Below, piece by piece: positions 44,707-55,000 of a stretch of 64,000 nucleotides of DNA. Made by a program: the position numbers and the translations under genes. Source of the DNA: Rosistilla carotiformis (lineage in GTDB: Bacteria > Planctomycetota > Planctomycetia > Pirellulales > Pirellulaceae); assembly GCF_007753095.1 (NCBI RefSeq), contig NZ_CP036348.1, positions 62,001 to 126,000 on the forward strand. The letters run 5' to 3'. The stretch's first letter is position 1. Every line of letters begins with the position of its first letter. Below the pieces are notes generated by a model. The model saw only the letters and a list, made by a program, of their open reading frames with translations, was not told the DNA's origin and did no database searches.

Positions 44707-46345
44707 CGCTGCTGTCGGATTCCCGTGGCTTGGACTTCTCGGTCACTTCGCGCAGCTTGTCTTGGGCGATCTGCACTTGCCGCTGCATCTCTTGGTTGTC
44801 GGCATACAGTTCGACGATGCTGTACCAGATCTTGCGAGCTTCGATCTGACGGCCTTGAGCTTCCAAGGATTCGGCTTCGGACAACCGAGCTTCGATCAAT
44901 TTGACCCGCACGCCCGACTGGGTCCCTTCGCGTTCGATCGTCTTGATCTGGCGGTGAGCGAGATTGATGTAGGGCCGCGATTTTTCATCCTCGGGATCCA
45001 ACAGCGTGACCATGTTTTTGTACTGATCGAGCGCCGAGACCATATCGCCAAACTGTTCGTATTCGCGGCCCTGTGAATACAACCGCTCCGCCTCGTTGCG
45101 AATCGGACGGCCATGCTTCAGCTTGATCCCCAATTGGTATTCAGCTTCCAGCATGTCGATCTGGTCGATCTGTTCCATCGCCCAATCGATGTGTTTTCCA
45201 TCGGGGAAGCGACGCGTCATCGGCATCAGATACTCGTCTTTGGCGATCCGCAGATTGGTCCGGTTCTCGGTCGCCAACATCCGTTCGGCGCTGGCTCGCA
45301 ATTTGTCTTCGCTCGGTGGAACGAAGAACCATGCCGCGACGCCTATCAAGACGACTAACGTGAACAGCAGGAACCATGCCTTCTCGTAGAACGACGCGCC
45401 GTCGACAGGTTTGAGCACGCCATCGTCGGCTCGCCCCAACACCTTCTTCGCTTCCTGTTTGTCGACTTTCATGTTCAGCGGACTGAAGCCGGCCGAAGCG
45501 TGTTCGGCCACGCCAACTCCCGACGCCGATTTGCGGCGGACTTCGACAAAGGCCAACTGAGCCGCTTGCGTTCCAAACGGTCGCCCGGCGGGATCTTTGT
45601 CTAACAACTGGTCGATGACGGCAGCGAACCAGATCGGACATTCCATCACGACGGCATTGATCGGCGATGGGACTTCGGTGGCGCTCGCCGCAGCAACCGC
45701 TTCGGGCGTATCCCCGGAGATTGGCGGTCGTCCGGTTAAAGCGAAATAGAGGATCGCGCCGAGCGAATAGAGATCCGATTTGACCGACAGATTGCTTGTC
45801 GACGTGATCAATTCGGGGGCCCGGCAAGCGTAGTGCAACAACGATGCAGGCTGATTGGTGTGGTAGGGCGAATCGTAGCGGTCGACGCGGAAGTCGAGGA
45901 TCTGCGCCTGACCCAACGGTTCGATCATGATCTTGTCGGGCTCAAGCCCTCCGTGAATGATCTGTTGATCGTGCGCCACAACCATCGCGGCGATCAGATT
46001 GTCGGCGTAATCGAGCACCGTTTCCCAAGGCAACCGCCCGCGGCGTTCGATCTGTTGGGCGAGCGTTTCACCCTCGACCAGCTCGTACGCCAAGTAGGCG
46101 TCGGTCTCTTCAAACCCGCCGCCGTAGCAGCGGGCGATCGCCGGATGTTGCAATTGTTTCAGCCGCGCCCACTCCGCCGCCAGCTCCTTCCGCGACTCCG
46201 TCGTCCCTCCCAGCGGCAGCGAAAAGACTTTGATCGCCAACCGAATCCGCTGCTCCACATGCACGGCACTCCAGACCGAGGACTGCGAAGGATGGGCACC
46301 TAGCTTGGATTCTAGGGCGAGCGGTCCGAGGCGAGAGCGAGACAT
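44699..46345 (-). CDS. Membrane-anchored protein kinase homologue, predicted pseudokinase
   Basis: The 548-residue protein (start chosen at MSRSRLGPL, 46345) has a kinase fold over residues about 6-290, one transmembrane helix near 325 (WFLLFTLVVLIGVAAWFFV) and a helical, TPR-like C-terminal part. The Lys of the N lobe is kept (AIKVF, K39), as are the APE motif (176-178) and SDLYSLGAILYFALTG. The catalytic HRD is replaced by HGG (131-133), the usual LKPEN reads LEPDK, and DFG reads DFR (151-153). The catalytic Asp is thus missing and phosphotransfer is unlikely. It may act as a scaffold or sensor. It is coupled to a small membrane protein and divergent from the hydantoinase-like gene. Confidence 0.85.
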   Translation of the reverse strand: MSRSRLGPLALESKLGAHPSQSSVWSAVHVEQRIRLAIKVFSLPLGGTTESRKELAAEWARLKQLQHPAIARCYGGGFEETDAYLAYELVEGETLAQQIERRGRLPWETVLDYADNLIAAMVVAHDQQIIHGGLEPDKIMIEPLGQAQILDFRVDRYDSPYHTNQPASLLHYACRAPELITSTSNLSVKSDLYSLGAILYFALTGRPPISGDTPEAVAAASATEVPSPINAVVMECPIWFAAVIDQLLDKDPAGRPFGTQAAQLAFVEVRRKSASGVGVAEHASAGFSPLNMKVDKQEAKKVLGRADDGVLKPVDGASFYEKAWFLLFTLVVLIGVAAWFFVPPSEDKLRASAERMLATENRTNLRIAKDEYLMPMTRRFPDGKHIDWAMEQIDQIDMLEAEYQLGIKLKHGRPIRNEAERLYSQGREYEQFGDMVSALDQYKNMVTLLDPEDEKSRPYINLAHRQIKTIEREGTQSGVRVKLIEARLSEAESLEAQGRQIEARKIWYSIVELYADNQEMQRQVQIAQDKLREVTEKSKPRESDSSDE

Positions 46346-46479
46346 CGGCGACACAAAATGTGGAAGAGAAACAACAAGGGGCCAGAGATTCCTCTCTATT
46401 CTGTTCACAATCGTCTTGGTTTGCGAGCGGTCGGGCTGGTTGTCTGGGAAAGTGGCTCGAAAAATGCGATAGTCTAGGA

Positions 46480-49400
46480 ATGATCAAAGTCTGGGCCGAT
46501 ATCGGCGGCACATTTACCGATTGTTTTGTTTCGATTCCAGGACAACCGTTGCGTTGGACCAAGGTGCTCAGCAGTGGCAGCACCAAGGGACGCATCGACG
46601 CCGATTCGACCGCCGCGACGGTGATCGATCGGCTTCGCGTCGGCGATCCCGACCGATTTTGGAATGGTTCGGTCCTGCGGCTGCTCGACCCCCACGGCAC
46701 GCTGGTCGAGCAACGCGTCGTCGAGTCGTTCACTGCCGCGTCGGGCCAGTTGCAACTGTCCGAGCCGTTTTCTCAGCCACCGCAGCCCGGTTGGGCGTAC
46801 GAACTGACAAGCGATCTGACCGCTCCGGTGATCGCCACGCGGCTGCTGTTGGGTCTGCCTGCCGATCAACCGCTGCCGCCGCTGGACGTTCGGATGGGAA
46901 CCACACGCGGCACCAACGCGCTGTTGACTCGTCGCGGTGCGCCGACCGCCTTCCTGACGACCGCCGGCTTCGAGGACCTGTTGGAGATCGGCCAACAGGA
47001 TCGCCCCGATCTGTTCACGTTAAACATCGTCAAACGCAAGCCGCTCTATTCGACGGTCGCCGCGGTCGAAGAACGGATCGCCGCCGATGGCACGATTTTG
47101 CAGCCGTTGGATCTCGAAGCCGCCCGCCAGCAGATCGATGCGCTGCGACGCTCCGGGGCCGAATCGCTGGCGATCGGTCTATTAAACGCCTACATCAACC
47201 CGGCCCACGAACAAGCACTGGTCGATCTTGCCCTGGCCGCTGGGTTCTCCAACGTCAGCGCGTCGCATCGGATTGCTCCGGTGATCAAGTTGGTCGATCG
47301 TGCCGAAACGACGGTCTTGGACGCCTATCTGAATCCGGTCATCGCCGACTATGTCGCTCAAGTTTGGCAGCAGTTCGGCGGCGTCGATCGATGTCAGTTG
47401 CAGTTGATGACAAGCGGCGGGACGCTGGTTCCCGGCGACGCCTTCCGCGGCAAGGACAGCATCCTTTCGGGGCCCGCTGGCGGCGTCGTTGCGCTCGCGG
47501 AAATCGCCCGCGCGCATGGGGCGGATGAGGCGATCGGTTTCGACATGGGAGGGACCAGTACCGACGTCAGTCGATTCGCGGGGCAGCCGGTCCGTCAATA
47601 CGAAGCCTTCAAAGCGGGGACGCGGATTCTGACACCGATGATGGCGATCGAGACGGTTGCCGCCGGGGGCGGTTCGATATGCCGGTTCGATGGCCAACGG
47701 ATGTGCGTGGGGCCCGAAAGCGCTGGCGCCGATCCAGGCCCAGCCTGTTATGGGCGTGGCGGTCCGTTGACGGTAACCGATCTGAACGTCGTCTTGGGAC
47801 GCGTGTTGGCCGATCGGTTCCCCTTCCCGATGGATCGCGATGCAGCGATCGCTCGGTTGGCTGAGATTCAACAGACGATGGATGCGGTGGGGCAACCGAT
47901 CGAATCGGCCGAGGCGTTGGCCGCTGGCTTTCGCGCGATCGCGAACCATCATATGGCCGAAGCCGTCCGCGCTGTGACGACCGCTGAAGGACGCGATCCG
48001 CGGGGGATGACGCTTGTCGGATTTGGTGGCGCCGCGGGGCAGCATCTGTGCGACGTCGCCGAGGTGTTGGGGATTCGCAAGATCATCGATCACCCGCAAG
48101 CGAGTCTGCTGAGCGCGCTCGGAATGGGATTGGCCGCTACCGGCAACACGCAATCGCACGGCATCTATCGGCCGCTGGAAAAAGTCTCCGACGACGAACT
48201 ATCGGGTCATATCGAAGCAGTCACGCAACAGGCGCTCGCTGAACTTCCAACCGCTCCCGACGGTGTCGTGGCAACGATTCGTCAAACGATCGACGTCCGC
48301 TACCTCGGTACCGACGCGGCGCTCGAGATCGATTGCCGATCGCGCGACGAGATCGCAGCGGCATTTCACCGTCAGCATCGCGAACAGTTTGGTTACCAGC
48401 GGACCGATCAGCCGTTGGAACTTGTCGCCGTTCGAGCGACTGTCAGCTTACCGGGTGCAGCGAGTCTGCAGCCTCTTGCCGAAGTCGAACCACTGGACTG
48501 GCAGCCGACAGCGTTTCAAGACGTCTGGCTCGGCGACCGCTGGCAACAAGTCGCTTCGTTCGACCGCGACCAATTGGTCCCCGGAGCACAGATCGTTGGC
48601 CCCGCGATCGTCGCGTCGGACCATCACACGTTGATCGTCGATCGCGATTGGAAGGCTCAGGTCGCCGAAGACCTTTCGATCGTGCTGGTTCAAGAGGAAG
48701 CGGCAAGGGATCGGCGGGTTGCTGTCGAAACGGACGAAGCGACTTGCGATCCGGTGCTGTTGGAAATTTTTGCCAGCCGATTCCAGCAGATCGCCAATCA
48801 GATGGGACTGGTCCTCGGGCGGACCGCGATCAGCGTGAACGTCAAAGAGCGGCGGGACTACAGTTGTGCGATCTTCCGTGGCGACGGCAGCTTGGTCGCC
48901 AACGCGCCTCACGTGCCGGTGCATCTGGGTGCGATGGGGCATACCGTCCGATCGATCATGACGCAGTTTCCCGAGATGTTTCCGGGAGATTGTTTTGTCA
49001 CTAACGATCCGTTTGCCGGCGGTTCGCATCTGCCCGACGTGACCGTGATCACGCCGGTCTTTGTCGATAGCGATCCGGAATCGGCGAGCGATCGAGAAAC
49101 GAGACGCCCCGATTTTTTTGTCGCCAGTCGGGCGCATCATGCAGAAATTGGTGGGATCACGCCCGGTTCGATGCCGCCGGACGCGAGCAATCTTAGCCAG
49201 GAAGGTGTCTTGATTCGCGGACTGGCATTGGTCCGCAACGGCCAGCAACATCAAGAGGATTTGAAACATTTGCTTTCCGCGGGCGAATATCCTTCGCGCT
49301 GTGTGGCGGAGAATCTTGCCGACATCGCGGCGCAACAAGCCGCCGGAACGGGCGGGGCACGCGATCTCTGCGCGCTGGTCGCTCAATACGGCGGCGCGGT

Positions 49401-50319
49401 GGTCGATCGCTACATGATGCATCTGCAAGATGTCGCCGCCGCTGCGGTCTCCGCTCGCTTGCGTTTGCTACCCGCCGGGGAGATGCAGTTCGAGGACTGT
49501 CTGGACGATGGCACGCCGATCTGCGTGCAGATGCAGGTGATCGACGATCGCTTGAGGATCGATTTCACCGGTACCGCCAGCGTCCATCCGCGTGGTTTTA
49601 ATGCGACTCCCGCGATCGTGACCGCAGCGGTTTTGTACGTGCTGCGAACCTTGATCGATCAACCGCTGCCGCTGAACGAAGGCGTGCTGCGATGCGTCGA
49701 CCTGCATCTTCCGGTTGGGCTGTTGAACCCAACCCGAGACGACGATCCGCGCAAGTGTCCCGCGGTGGTGGCGGGGAATGTGGAGACGAGCCAACGCGTG
49801 GTCGATGTGCTGTTGGGCGCATTGGGCGTGGCGGCGGCGAGCCAAGGGACGATGAACAACTTTGTCATCGGCGACGCCACGTTCGGCTACTATGAAACGA
49901 TCTGTGGTGGCAGTGGCGCAACGGCGACTGGCAACGGAGCGTCGGCGGTCCACACGCACATGACCAACACAAGGATCACCGATCCGGAGGTGCTCGAGTT
50001 GCGGTATCCGATGCGTTTGATTCGGTTTGCGATTCGCCGCGACAGCGGCGGCGCGGGGGAACATCGCGGCGGCGACGGCGCGATCCGCGAGGTCGAGTTT
50101 TTGAAGCCGCTGACCGTTTCGCTGCTGACCGGCCGGCGGACCGATCGCCCACCGTACGGTCTCGCCGGCGGAGCCGATGGCGCGTTGGGGGAGAACTGGT
50201 ACACCTCGGCCGACGGCAAGAAACAGCGGCTAGCTGCCTGTTGCCGGATCGAAGTCCAAGCGGGCGACAGGCTCACGTTGCTGACGCCCGGCGGCGGTGG
50301 TTACGGCGCGGAGACGTAG
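46480..50319 (+). CDS. Fused HyuA-HyuB hydantoinase/5-oxoprolinase-type enzyme
   Basis: The 1279-residue protein combines both subunits of an ATP-dependent amidohydrolase of the 5-oxoprolinase/N-methylhydantoinase/acetophenone-carboxylase group. I chose the ATG at 46480 because MIKVWADIGGTFTDCF is the standard start. The HyuA-like half (1 to about 700) has VRMGTTRGTNALLTRRG, the phosphate-binding IGFDMGGTSTDVSRF and SILSGPAGGVVALAE. The HyuB-like half (about 760-1279) has NVKERRDYSCAIF, DCFVTNDPFAGGSHLPDVT, SRAHHAEIGGITPGSMPPD and YETICGGSGATATGNGAS. The length is like eukaryotic OPLAH. 5-oxo-L-proline hydrolysis to glutamate is the most likely reaction, but related substrates cannot be excluded. 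Confidence 0.88.
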   Translation: MIKVWADIGGTFTDCFVSIPGQPLRWTKVLSSGSTKGRIDADSTAATVIDRLRVGDPDRFWNGSVLRLLDPHGTLVEQRVVESFTAASGQLQLSEPFSQPPQPGWAYELTSDLTAPVIATRLLLGLPADQPLPPLDVRMGTTRGTNALLTRRGAPTAFLTTAGFEDLLEIGQQDRPDLFTLNIVKRKPLYSTVAAVEERIAADGTILQPLDLEAARQQIDALRRSGAESLAIGLLNAYINPAHEQALVDLALAAGFSNVSASHRIAPVIKLVDRAETTVLDAYLNPVIADYVAQVWQQFGGVDRCQLQLMTSGGTLVPGDAFRGKDSILSGPAGGVVALAEIARAHGADEAIGFDMGGTSTDVSRFAGQPVRQYEAFKAGTRILTPMMAIETVAAGGGSICRFDGQRMCVGPESAGADPGPACYGRGGPLTVTDLNVVLGRVLADRFPFPMDRDAAIARLAEIQQTMDAVGQPIESAEALAAGFRAIANHHMAEAVRAVTTAEGRDPRGMTLVGFGGAAGQHLCDVAEVLGIRKIIDHPQASLLSALGMGLAATGNTQSHGIYRPLEKVSDDELSGHIEAVTQQALAELPTAPDGVVATIRQTIDVRYLGTDAALEIDCRSRDEIAAAFHRQHREQFGYQRTDQPLELVAVRATVSLPGAASLQPLAEVEPLDWQPTAFQDVWLGDRWQQVASFDRDQLVPGAQIVGPAIVASDHHTLIVDRDWKAQVAEDLSIVLVQEEAARDRRVAVETDEATCDPVLLEIFASRFQQIANQMGLVLGRTAISVNVKERRDYSCAIFRGDGSLVANAPHVPVHLGAMGHTVRSIMTQFPEMFPGDCFVTNDPFAGGSHLPDVTVITPVFVDSDPESASDRETRRPDFFVASRAHHAEIGGITPGSMPPDASNLSQEGVLIRGLALVRNGQQHQEDLKHLLSAGEYPSRCVAENLADIAAQQAAGTGGARDLCALVAQYGGAVVDRYMMHLQDVAAAAVSARLRLLPAGEMQFEDCLDDGTPICVQMQVIDDRLRIDFTGTASVHPRGFNATPAIVTAAVLYVLRTLIDQPLPLNEGVLRCVDLHLPVGLLNPTRDDDPRKCPAVVAGNVETSQRVVDVLLGALGVAAASQGTMNNFVIGDATFGYYETICGGSGATATGNGASAVHTHMTNTRITDPEVLELRYPMRLIRFAIRRDSGGAGEHRGGDGAIREVEFLKPLTVSLLTGRRTDRPPYGLAGGADGALGENWYTSADGKKQRLAACCRIEVQAGDRLTLLTPGGGGYGAET

Positions 50320-50351
50320 GTCCTGTGCTGTCGCAAACAACATCGATCGAT

Positions 50352-52025
50352 CTAGTTCGGCGTAGCCAATTGTTCTGCACCGCCGGCGATGATCACTTCG
50401 GGGGTTTCCCGATCTCCGCTGGCGATTTCGTCGAGGAACATCTGCACGCCCAGCGGTGGTGGGATCAGAGTCAGCCCGCGCGCCGTGAGATGCTTTTCCA
50501 GGTCGGCGACCATGCCGATCTCCGCCCACGGTCCCCAAGCGACCGCGAAGGTCCGGGTTTGCGGCCAGGCTTGGTTCAGCGTGCAGGCGACTTTGCCCAA
50601 GACCTCGTTCGCCGCCGCGTAGTCGCTCTGCCCGCGGTTGCCAAATCGGCTGGCAACCGAAGCAAACAGGGCGAGGAACTTCAATTGGTTGGGGGCGATC
50701 GCATCGATCAGCCCCGCCGTGCTGTGGACCTTGGTGTTGAAGACGCGGTCGAACGAATCGGGAGTCTTGTCGCGCAACAGCTTGTCTTCGATCACTCCCG
50801 CGCCGTGGACCACTCCGGCGATCTGCCCGTATTCGGCTTGGATGTTCTGCAGCATCGTGGCAAACGATTCGCGATCCGAGACGTCGACCGATCGATAGTC
50901 GGCATGACCTCCGACCTGCCGGATTCGATCCAACGTTTGCCGGATCTCGCGAGCTGCCATGATGCGATTTGCTTGGCGTCCGATCTCGGCCGGTTTGGGC
51001 GTTTCGCCTCGCGTTTTGGCCAGCTGGATCAGGGCGGATTTCAGTTCGACGTCGCTGGTCGCCGCAGTGATCTCCGCCGGTTCAACCTGTTCGGGCAATT
51101 GAGACCGTCCCAGCAAAACCAGTTGCGATTGGTACTTCTTCGCCAGGCCGACCGCCATCTCGGCGGTGATCCCTCGGGCGCCACCGGTCATCACGATCAC
51201 TTCGCCAGGTTCCAGAACCAGCTTGTCTTCGCTGGCCGGATCGATCGTCGCAGCGATCGGTTCCCAGGTGATCCGGCCTGCGCTGCTGACACCAATTTCC
51301 AGCGGTCCGGTCGACTGGCCCAGTTCCGCCGCGATGGCATCAAACGTCGTCGAGGTGTTCATTTCGGGGGAGATATCGACGGCGCGAACCAAGACGTCGG
51401 GCCATTCCAGTCCGATGCATTTGACCAGACCCAAGATACCGCCATGGGCAGCGCGAGCGATTGGTTGGTCGGCCGACGTGCCGTAGCCGAGTCGTCCGTC
51501 GATGGCGGTGGCTGCCAGCAGGACCGCGCTGCCGTTCTGAGCCGCTTCGGTCAGGTCGGCTTCCATCGCTCGAGCCAACAGGTACAGCGATCGACAATCG
51601 CGTCGAGCGCGATTGACAAGCGTGTCGGTGTCGCTGAACTGCGACAGAGGCGACAGATGGATCAGGCCGGCCAAGGCGTCGTGATGCTGACGCAGGGCTG
51701 GGATCAGAGCATCGATCACTGCGGCGTCGCTGAGATCGGCTTCGATCACATCGTCGAGCGTCGACAAGTCCAACGGTTTGCCGTCGACATGACGCAGCAG
51801 AACGGTTGGATGGTCGAACATGTCAAAACGTTCGACGACTTTGTTGGCGATCCCGCGGTCGTCGCAGGTGATAACCACGGTTCCGGCGGGCAAGATCCCA
51901 GCACCCAGGTTGCTGCCCAGCGGCGCGGGGATCAACCGCACGCCGCCTCGCGAAATCGGAATCGTTCCGTCGTCGACAGCCTCTGCGGCTGCCGGTTCAG
52001 CGGGCGCGGTGGGCGTTGGTTCCAC
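50352..52025 (-). CDS. Ketoreductase part of the polyketide synthase, in a shifted reading frame
   Basis: The frame encodes 557 residues with a PfaA-type ketoreductase. A structural subdomain comes first (about 35-280: GTVVITCDDRGIANKVVERF and later AHGGILGLVKCIGLEWPDV). The catalytic SDR domain follows with VIVMTGGARGITAEMAVGLA, GVVHGAGV, the active Ser in ASVASRFGN and the Tyr in SDYAAANEVLG. The first residues are an Ala/Pro linker. The only possible own start is a GTG at 52025 without a ribosome binding site, 62 bases after the stop of the upstream frame. The open frame runs further upstream through that stop into the A10 run at 52100-52109, and its linker-like composition continues there. 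Translation as a fusion with the 52088-58132 protein is therefore more plausible. Confidence 0.8.
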   Translation of the reverse strand: MEPTPTAPAEPAAAEAVDDGTIPISRGGVRLIPAPLGSNLGAGILPAGTVVITCDDRGIANKVVERFDMFDHPTVLLRHVDGKPLDLSTLDDVIEADLSDAAVIDALIPALRQHHDALAGLIHLSPLSQFSDTDTLVNRARRDCRSLYLLARAMEADLTEAAQNGSAVLLAATAIDGRLGYGTSADQPIARAAHGGILGLVKCIGLEWPDVLVRAVDISPEMNTSTTFDAIAAELGQSTGPLEIGVSSAGRITWEPIAATIDPASEDKLVLEPGEVIVMTGGARGITAEMAVGLAKKYQSQLVLLGRSQLPEQVEPAEITAATSDVELKSALIQLAKTRGETPKPAEIGRQANRIMAAREIRQTLDRIRQVGGHADYRSVDVSDRESFATMLQNIQAEYGQIAGVVHGAGVIEDKLLRDKTPDSFDRVFNTKVHSTAGLIDAIAPNQLKFLALFASVASRFGNRGQSDYAAANEVLGKVACTLNQAWPQTRTFAVAWGPWAEIGMVADLEKHLTARGLTLIPPPLGVQMFLDEIASGDRETPEVIIAGGAEQLATPN

Positions 52026-52087
52026 AGCGGCCGCGGGTTCAGCAACGGCTTCGGGATCAGCGGTTTCGACTGCCGCGTCGGCCTGCG

Positions 52088-55000
52088 CTACGACTTCACT
52101 TTTTTTTTTGCGTCGTCGCTGAAGATCGCTTCTTCGAGATAGTCGACGATTCCTTGCAGCGTGCGAAGCGTCGTCAATTTCTCAAGTTCCAGCGTATCTT
52201 GCAGGTCTTCGCCATCGCCAGCGAGCTGCAGGACTTCGGCGAGGTTCCCCAGGATTTCGACTCGTTTGATCGAATCGATTCCGAGATCGCCTTCGAGGTC
52301 CGCTTCCATGTCGAGCATGTCGACCGGATATCCGGTGCGGTCGGCGACCAGTTCCAGCAGCGCTTCTTCGGCTTGTTGAATCGACGCGGGAGCCGCTTGA
52401 CCGTTGTCGGTCGGCGCGGCGGCGGCGGGCTGGGCAACCGCGGGCGTTGCGGCAGCAGGCGTTGGCGCGGCGGGAGTCGGTTCCGGTGCAGCGGTTGGCG
52501 CCGGTGCGGGAGCGGGAGCTGCGGCAGTTGGCGGTGCCGCGGCGACTGGTGCGGCAGCAGGAACCGCGGGTGCTGGCTTCGCTGCGTGGCCGTTTTCGCC
52601 GTTGTGGCTGATCGCCGCGTAGGTTGGCTGCGGTCGCTGAGCGATCTGCGGTTGAGCCGCTTGTGGGAGCATGCCGTTGTCGGCTTCGGGAGCTTCCCCT
52701 TGCAGGTAGGTGACCATCACATCGCGTTGCGTTTGCAAGAACTGACGCATCAGTTGTTGGTAGCCAAGCATCACGGCTGTCGCTTCGTCATGATAAGCGG
52801 CAGCAGGTGCTTGAGCCGATCCGTTGGTTTCTTGTGGAAGACGATTCGTAGCGGAGGATGTTCGTTGCATGGTGTTTTGATCAGATGGAACAACGGGAGT
52901 TGGAGCTGTCGGTTTTTGCGGCCGCTGTGGCGCGGCGGATGCTGCTGGCGGCAGCGGCTTCGTTTGACGAGGTTTTTGTGGTGGGACTTGTTGTGGTTTT
53001 TGCAGCTCCGCTGCGGCGGCAATCGGTTTTGCCGTTGCCGCAGCCGCCGATGGTTTGGCGGCGGGTTCCTGTTTCGCAGGTTGGCCGTTTCCAGTGGCGG
53101 CCGGCCGAGGTTTGTCGGCGTCGGGATGACGCTGCCCCAGATAATGTTTTTCCGGTTCGTTGATCGGGCGGTTCCGCATTCCGTTGACCATCCATGCGTT
53201 CTTAGGATAGTCGGGATGGCCGATCTGTGAATTCAATTTTCGCAGGTCGATGCGTTGCGGAGCGCGTGCGGCGAACAGGGCCGAAGGCCGGATCCCGTCG
53301 ACACCCGCGGTGATCAAGCGGCCCAAGGTGTGAACCAGTTGAGTCAGCGAATCGCGACCGCGTCGATCGATCGAGACGGCGGTGTGCGGGTGGCCTTGCA
53401 GCGTTTGCCCGACCAGACCGGTCAACGCGCTGCCGGGGCCGACTTCGATAAACGTTCGCACGCCGTCGGCGTACATCGCGGCAACCTGTTGGCGGAAGCG
53501 AACCGGCGATGCGAGGTGCGACTTGAGCGTGGCCAGCATCTCTGCCGGAGCGGCCGGATGTTTGGCGGCGGTTGTGTTGCTGTAGACCGTTCGCTGTGGA
53601 GCTTTCCATGCGAGCGACTCGAGCTTCTCGGCAAATGCGATTCCAGCGGCGGCGACTTGCGGTGAATGGAAGGCACACGAGACGTCCAGTTTGACGACTC
53701 GCATTCCGGCGGCCGTCAGTTTTTCGATCGCGCTGTCGACCGCTGCGATCGGACCGGAGATCACGATCTGCTGCGGCGAGTTGTCGTTGGCGATCGTGAT
53801 CGCTTCGGCTAATCCGGCGGCGGATAGCTCCTTTTGAATCGTGGCTGCGTCGGCGGAAACCGCCGCCATCGCTCCGGCAAAACCGCCATCGGGCTGCGGT
53901 TGAGCGGCCGATCGCATCGCGTCGCCACGCGCCGCGGCAAGACTCAATAGATCGTCGTACGTCAACGCTTCGGCGGCTGCCACGGCGACTAGTTCGCCAA
54001 AGCTGTGACCGCCGACGACATCGGCGCGAATCCCCAACGCATCGATCACTTGCAGCGCGGCCCACGATGTGGCGGCGAGTGCAGGTTGAGCGACCGCGGT
54101 GTCGGCCAAGGCCTTGCGGTTGGCATCGCGATCGGCGTCGGTGAACGGCGATGGTGGATAGATCAGTTGAGCAAATCGACTGGCAAAATGTTCGTCGTAG
54201 ACCGCGGCGGCATGATCGACCGCGGCGTGTGCTGCGGGGAAGGCGAGCAGCAGTTCGGCGAGCATGTCGGGATATTGTGCCCCTTGTCCAGGGAACAGCA
54301 ACGCGACTTTGCCCGCGGTCTCGGGTTCGATCTCGGCGAGGTAGATGCCGCGTGGATCGGAGATCGCCAACGGCGTCGCTTCACATTTTTCGATCGCGAT
54401 CGCCAGATGATCGGTCAGCTGGCCCAGGTCCTTGGCAACGATTGCCGCCACACATCCCGAGGCGGTTGTCTTTTCAAAGGCGTCGGCCAGCGAAGCTGCC
54501 AATTCGGGCAGTTCCGGCATCACGCCGGCGGCCAGCCAGGCATGGATCCGCGTCAGTTCGGTTCGCAACGCGGCGGGATTGGCTGCGCGCCAGACCAGCA
54601 GTTCGGCGGGCCAGTGTGCGCGAGCGACCTCGGGCGGATTAGCGAAGTCTTCGGTGTATTCTTCCAAGACCAAGTGGACGTTGGTTCCGCCAAATCCGAA
54701 CGCGCTGACTCCGGCGCGACGTGGGTGATCTTCGCCGTTGATCCAGGGACGCGTCTCGGTGTTCAGGTACAGCCCGGTGTTGGGGAAGTCGATCGCCGGG
54801 CTGGGCGTTTCGACGAGCGTCGGCGGCAGGGTCTTGGTGTGCAAGGCCATCGCGGCTTTGATCAGCCCCGCGACGCCGGCGGCACACTTGCTGTGACCGA
54901 TCATCGATTTGACGCTGCCGATCGCAACTGACTGACGGCGGGCTCCCGATTCGTCCAAGACGGTCGCCACGGAGGTCGCTTCGGTCCGATCGCCGACGAC

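Noticed and set aside
52025-52027. Independent GTG start for the ketoreductase gene
   Set aside because: No ribosome binding site precedes it, and the open frame with linker-like composition continues upstream to the A10 run.
50241-52142. Open frame of 633 codons on the plus strand opposite the ketoreductase
   Set aside because: It is a shadow of the ketoreductase frame and has no domain character.
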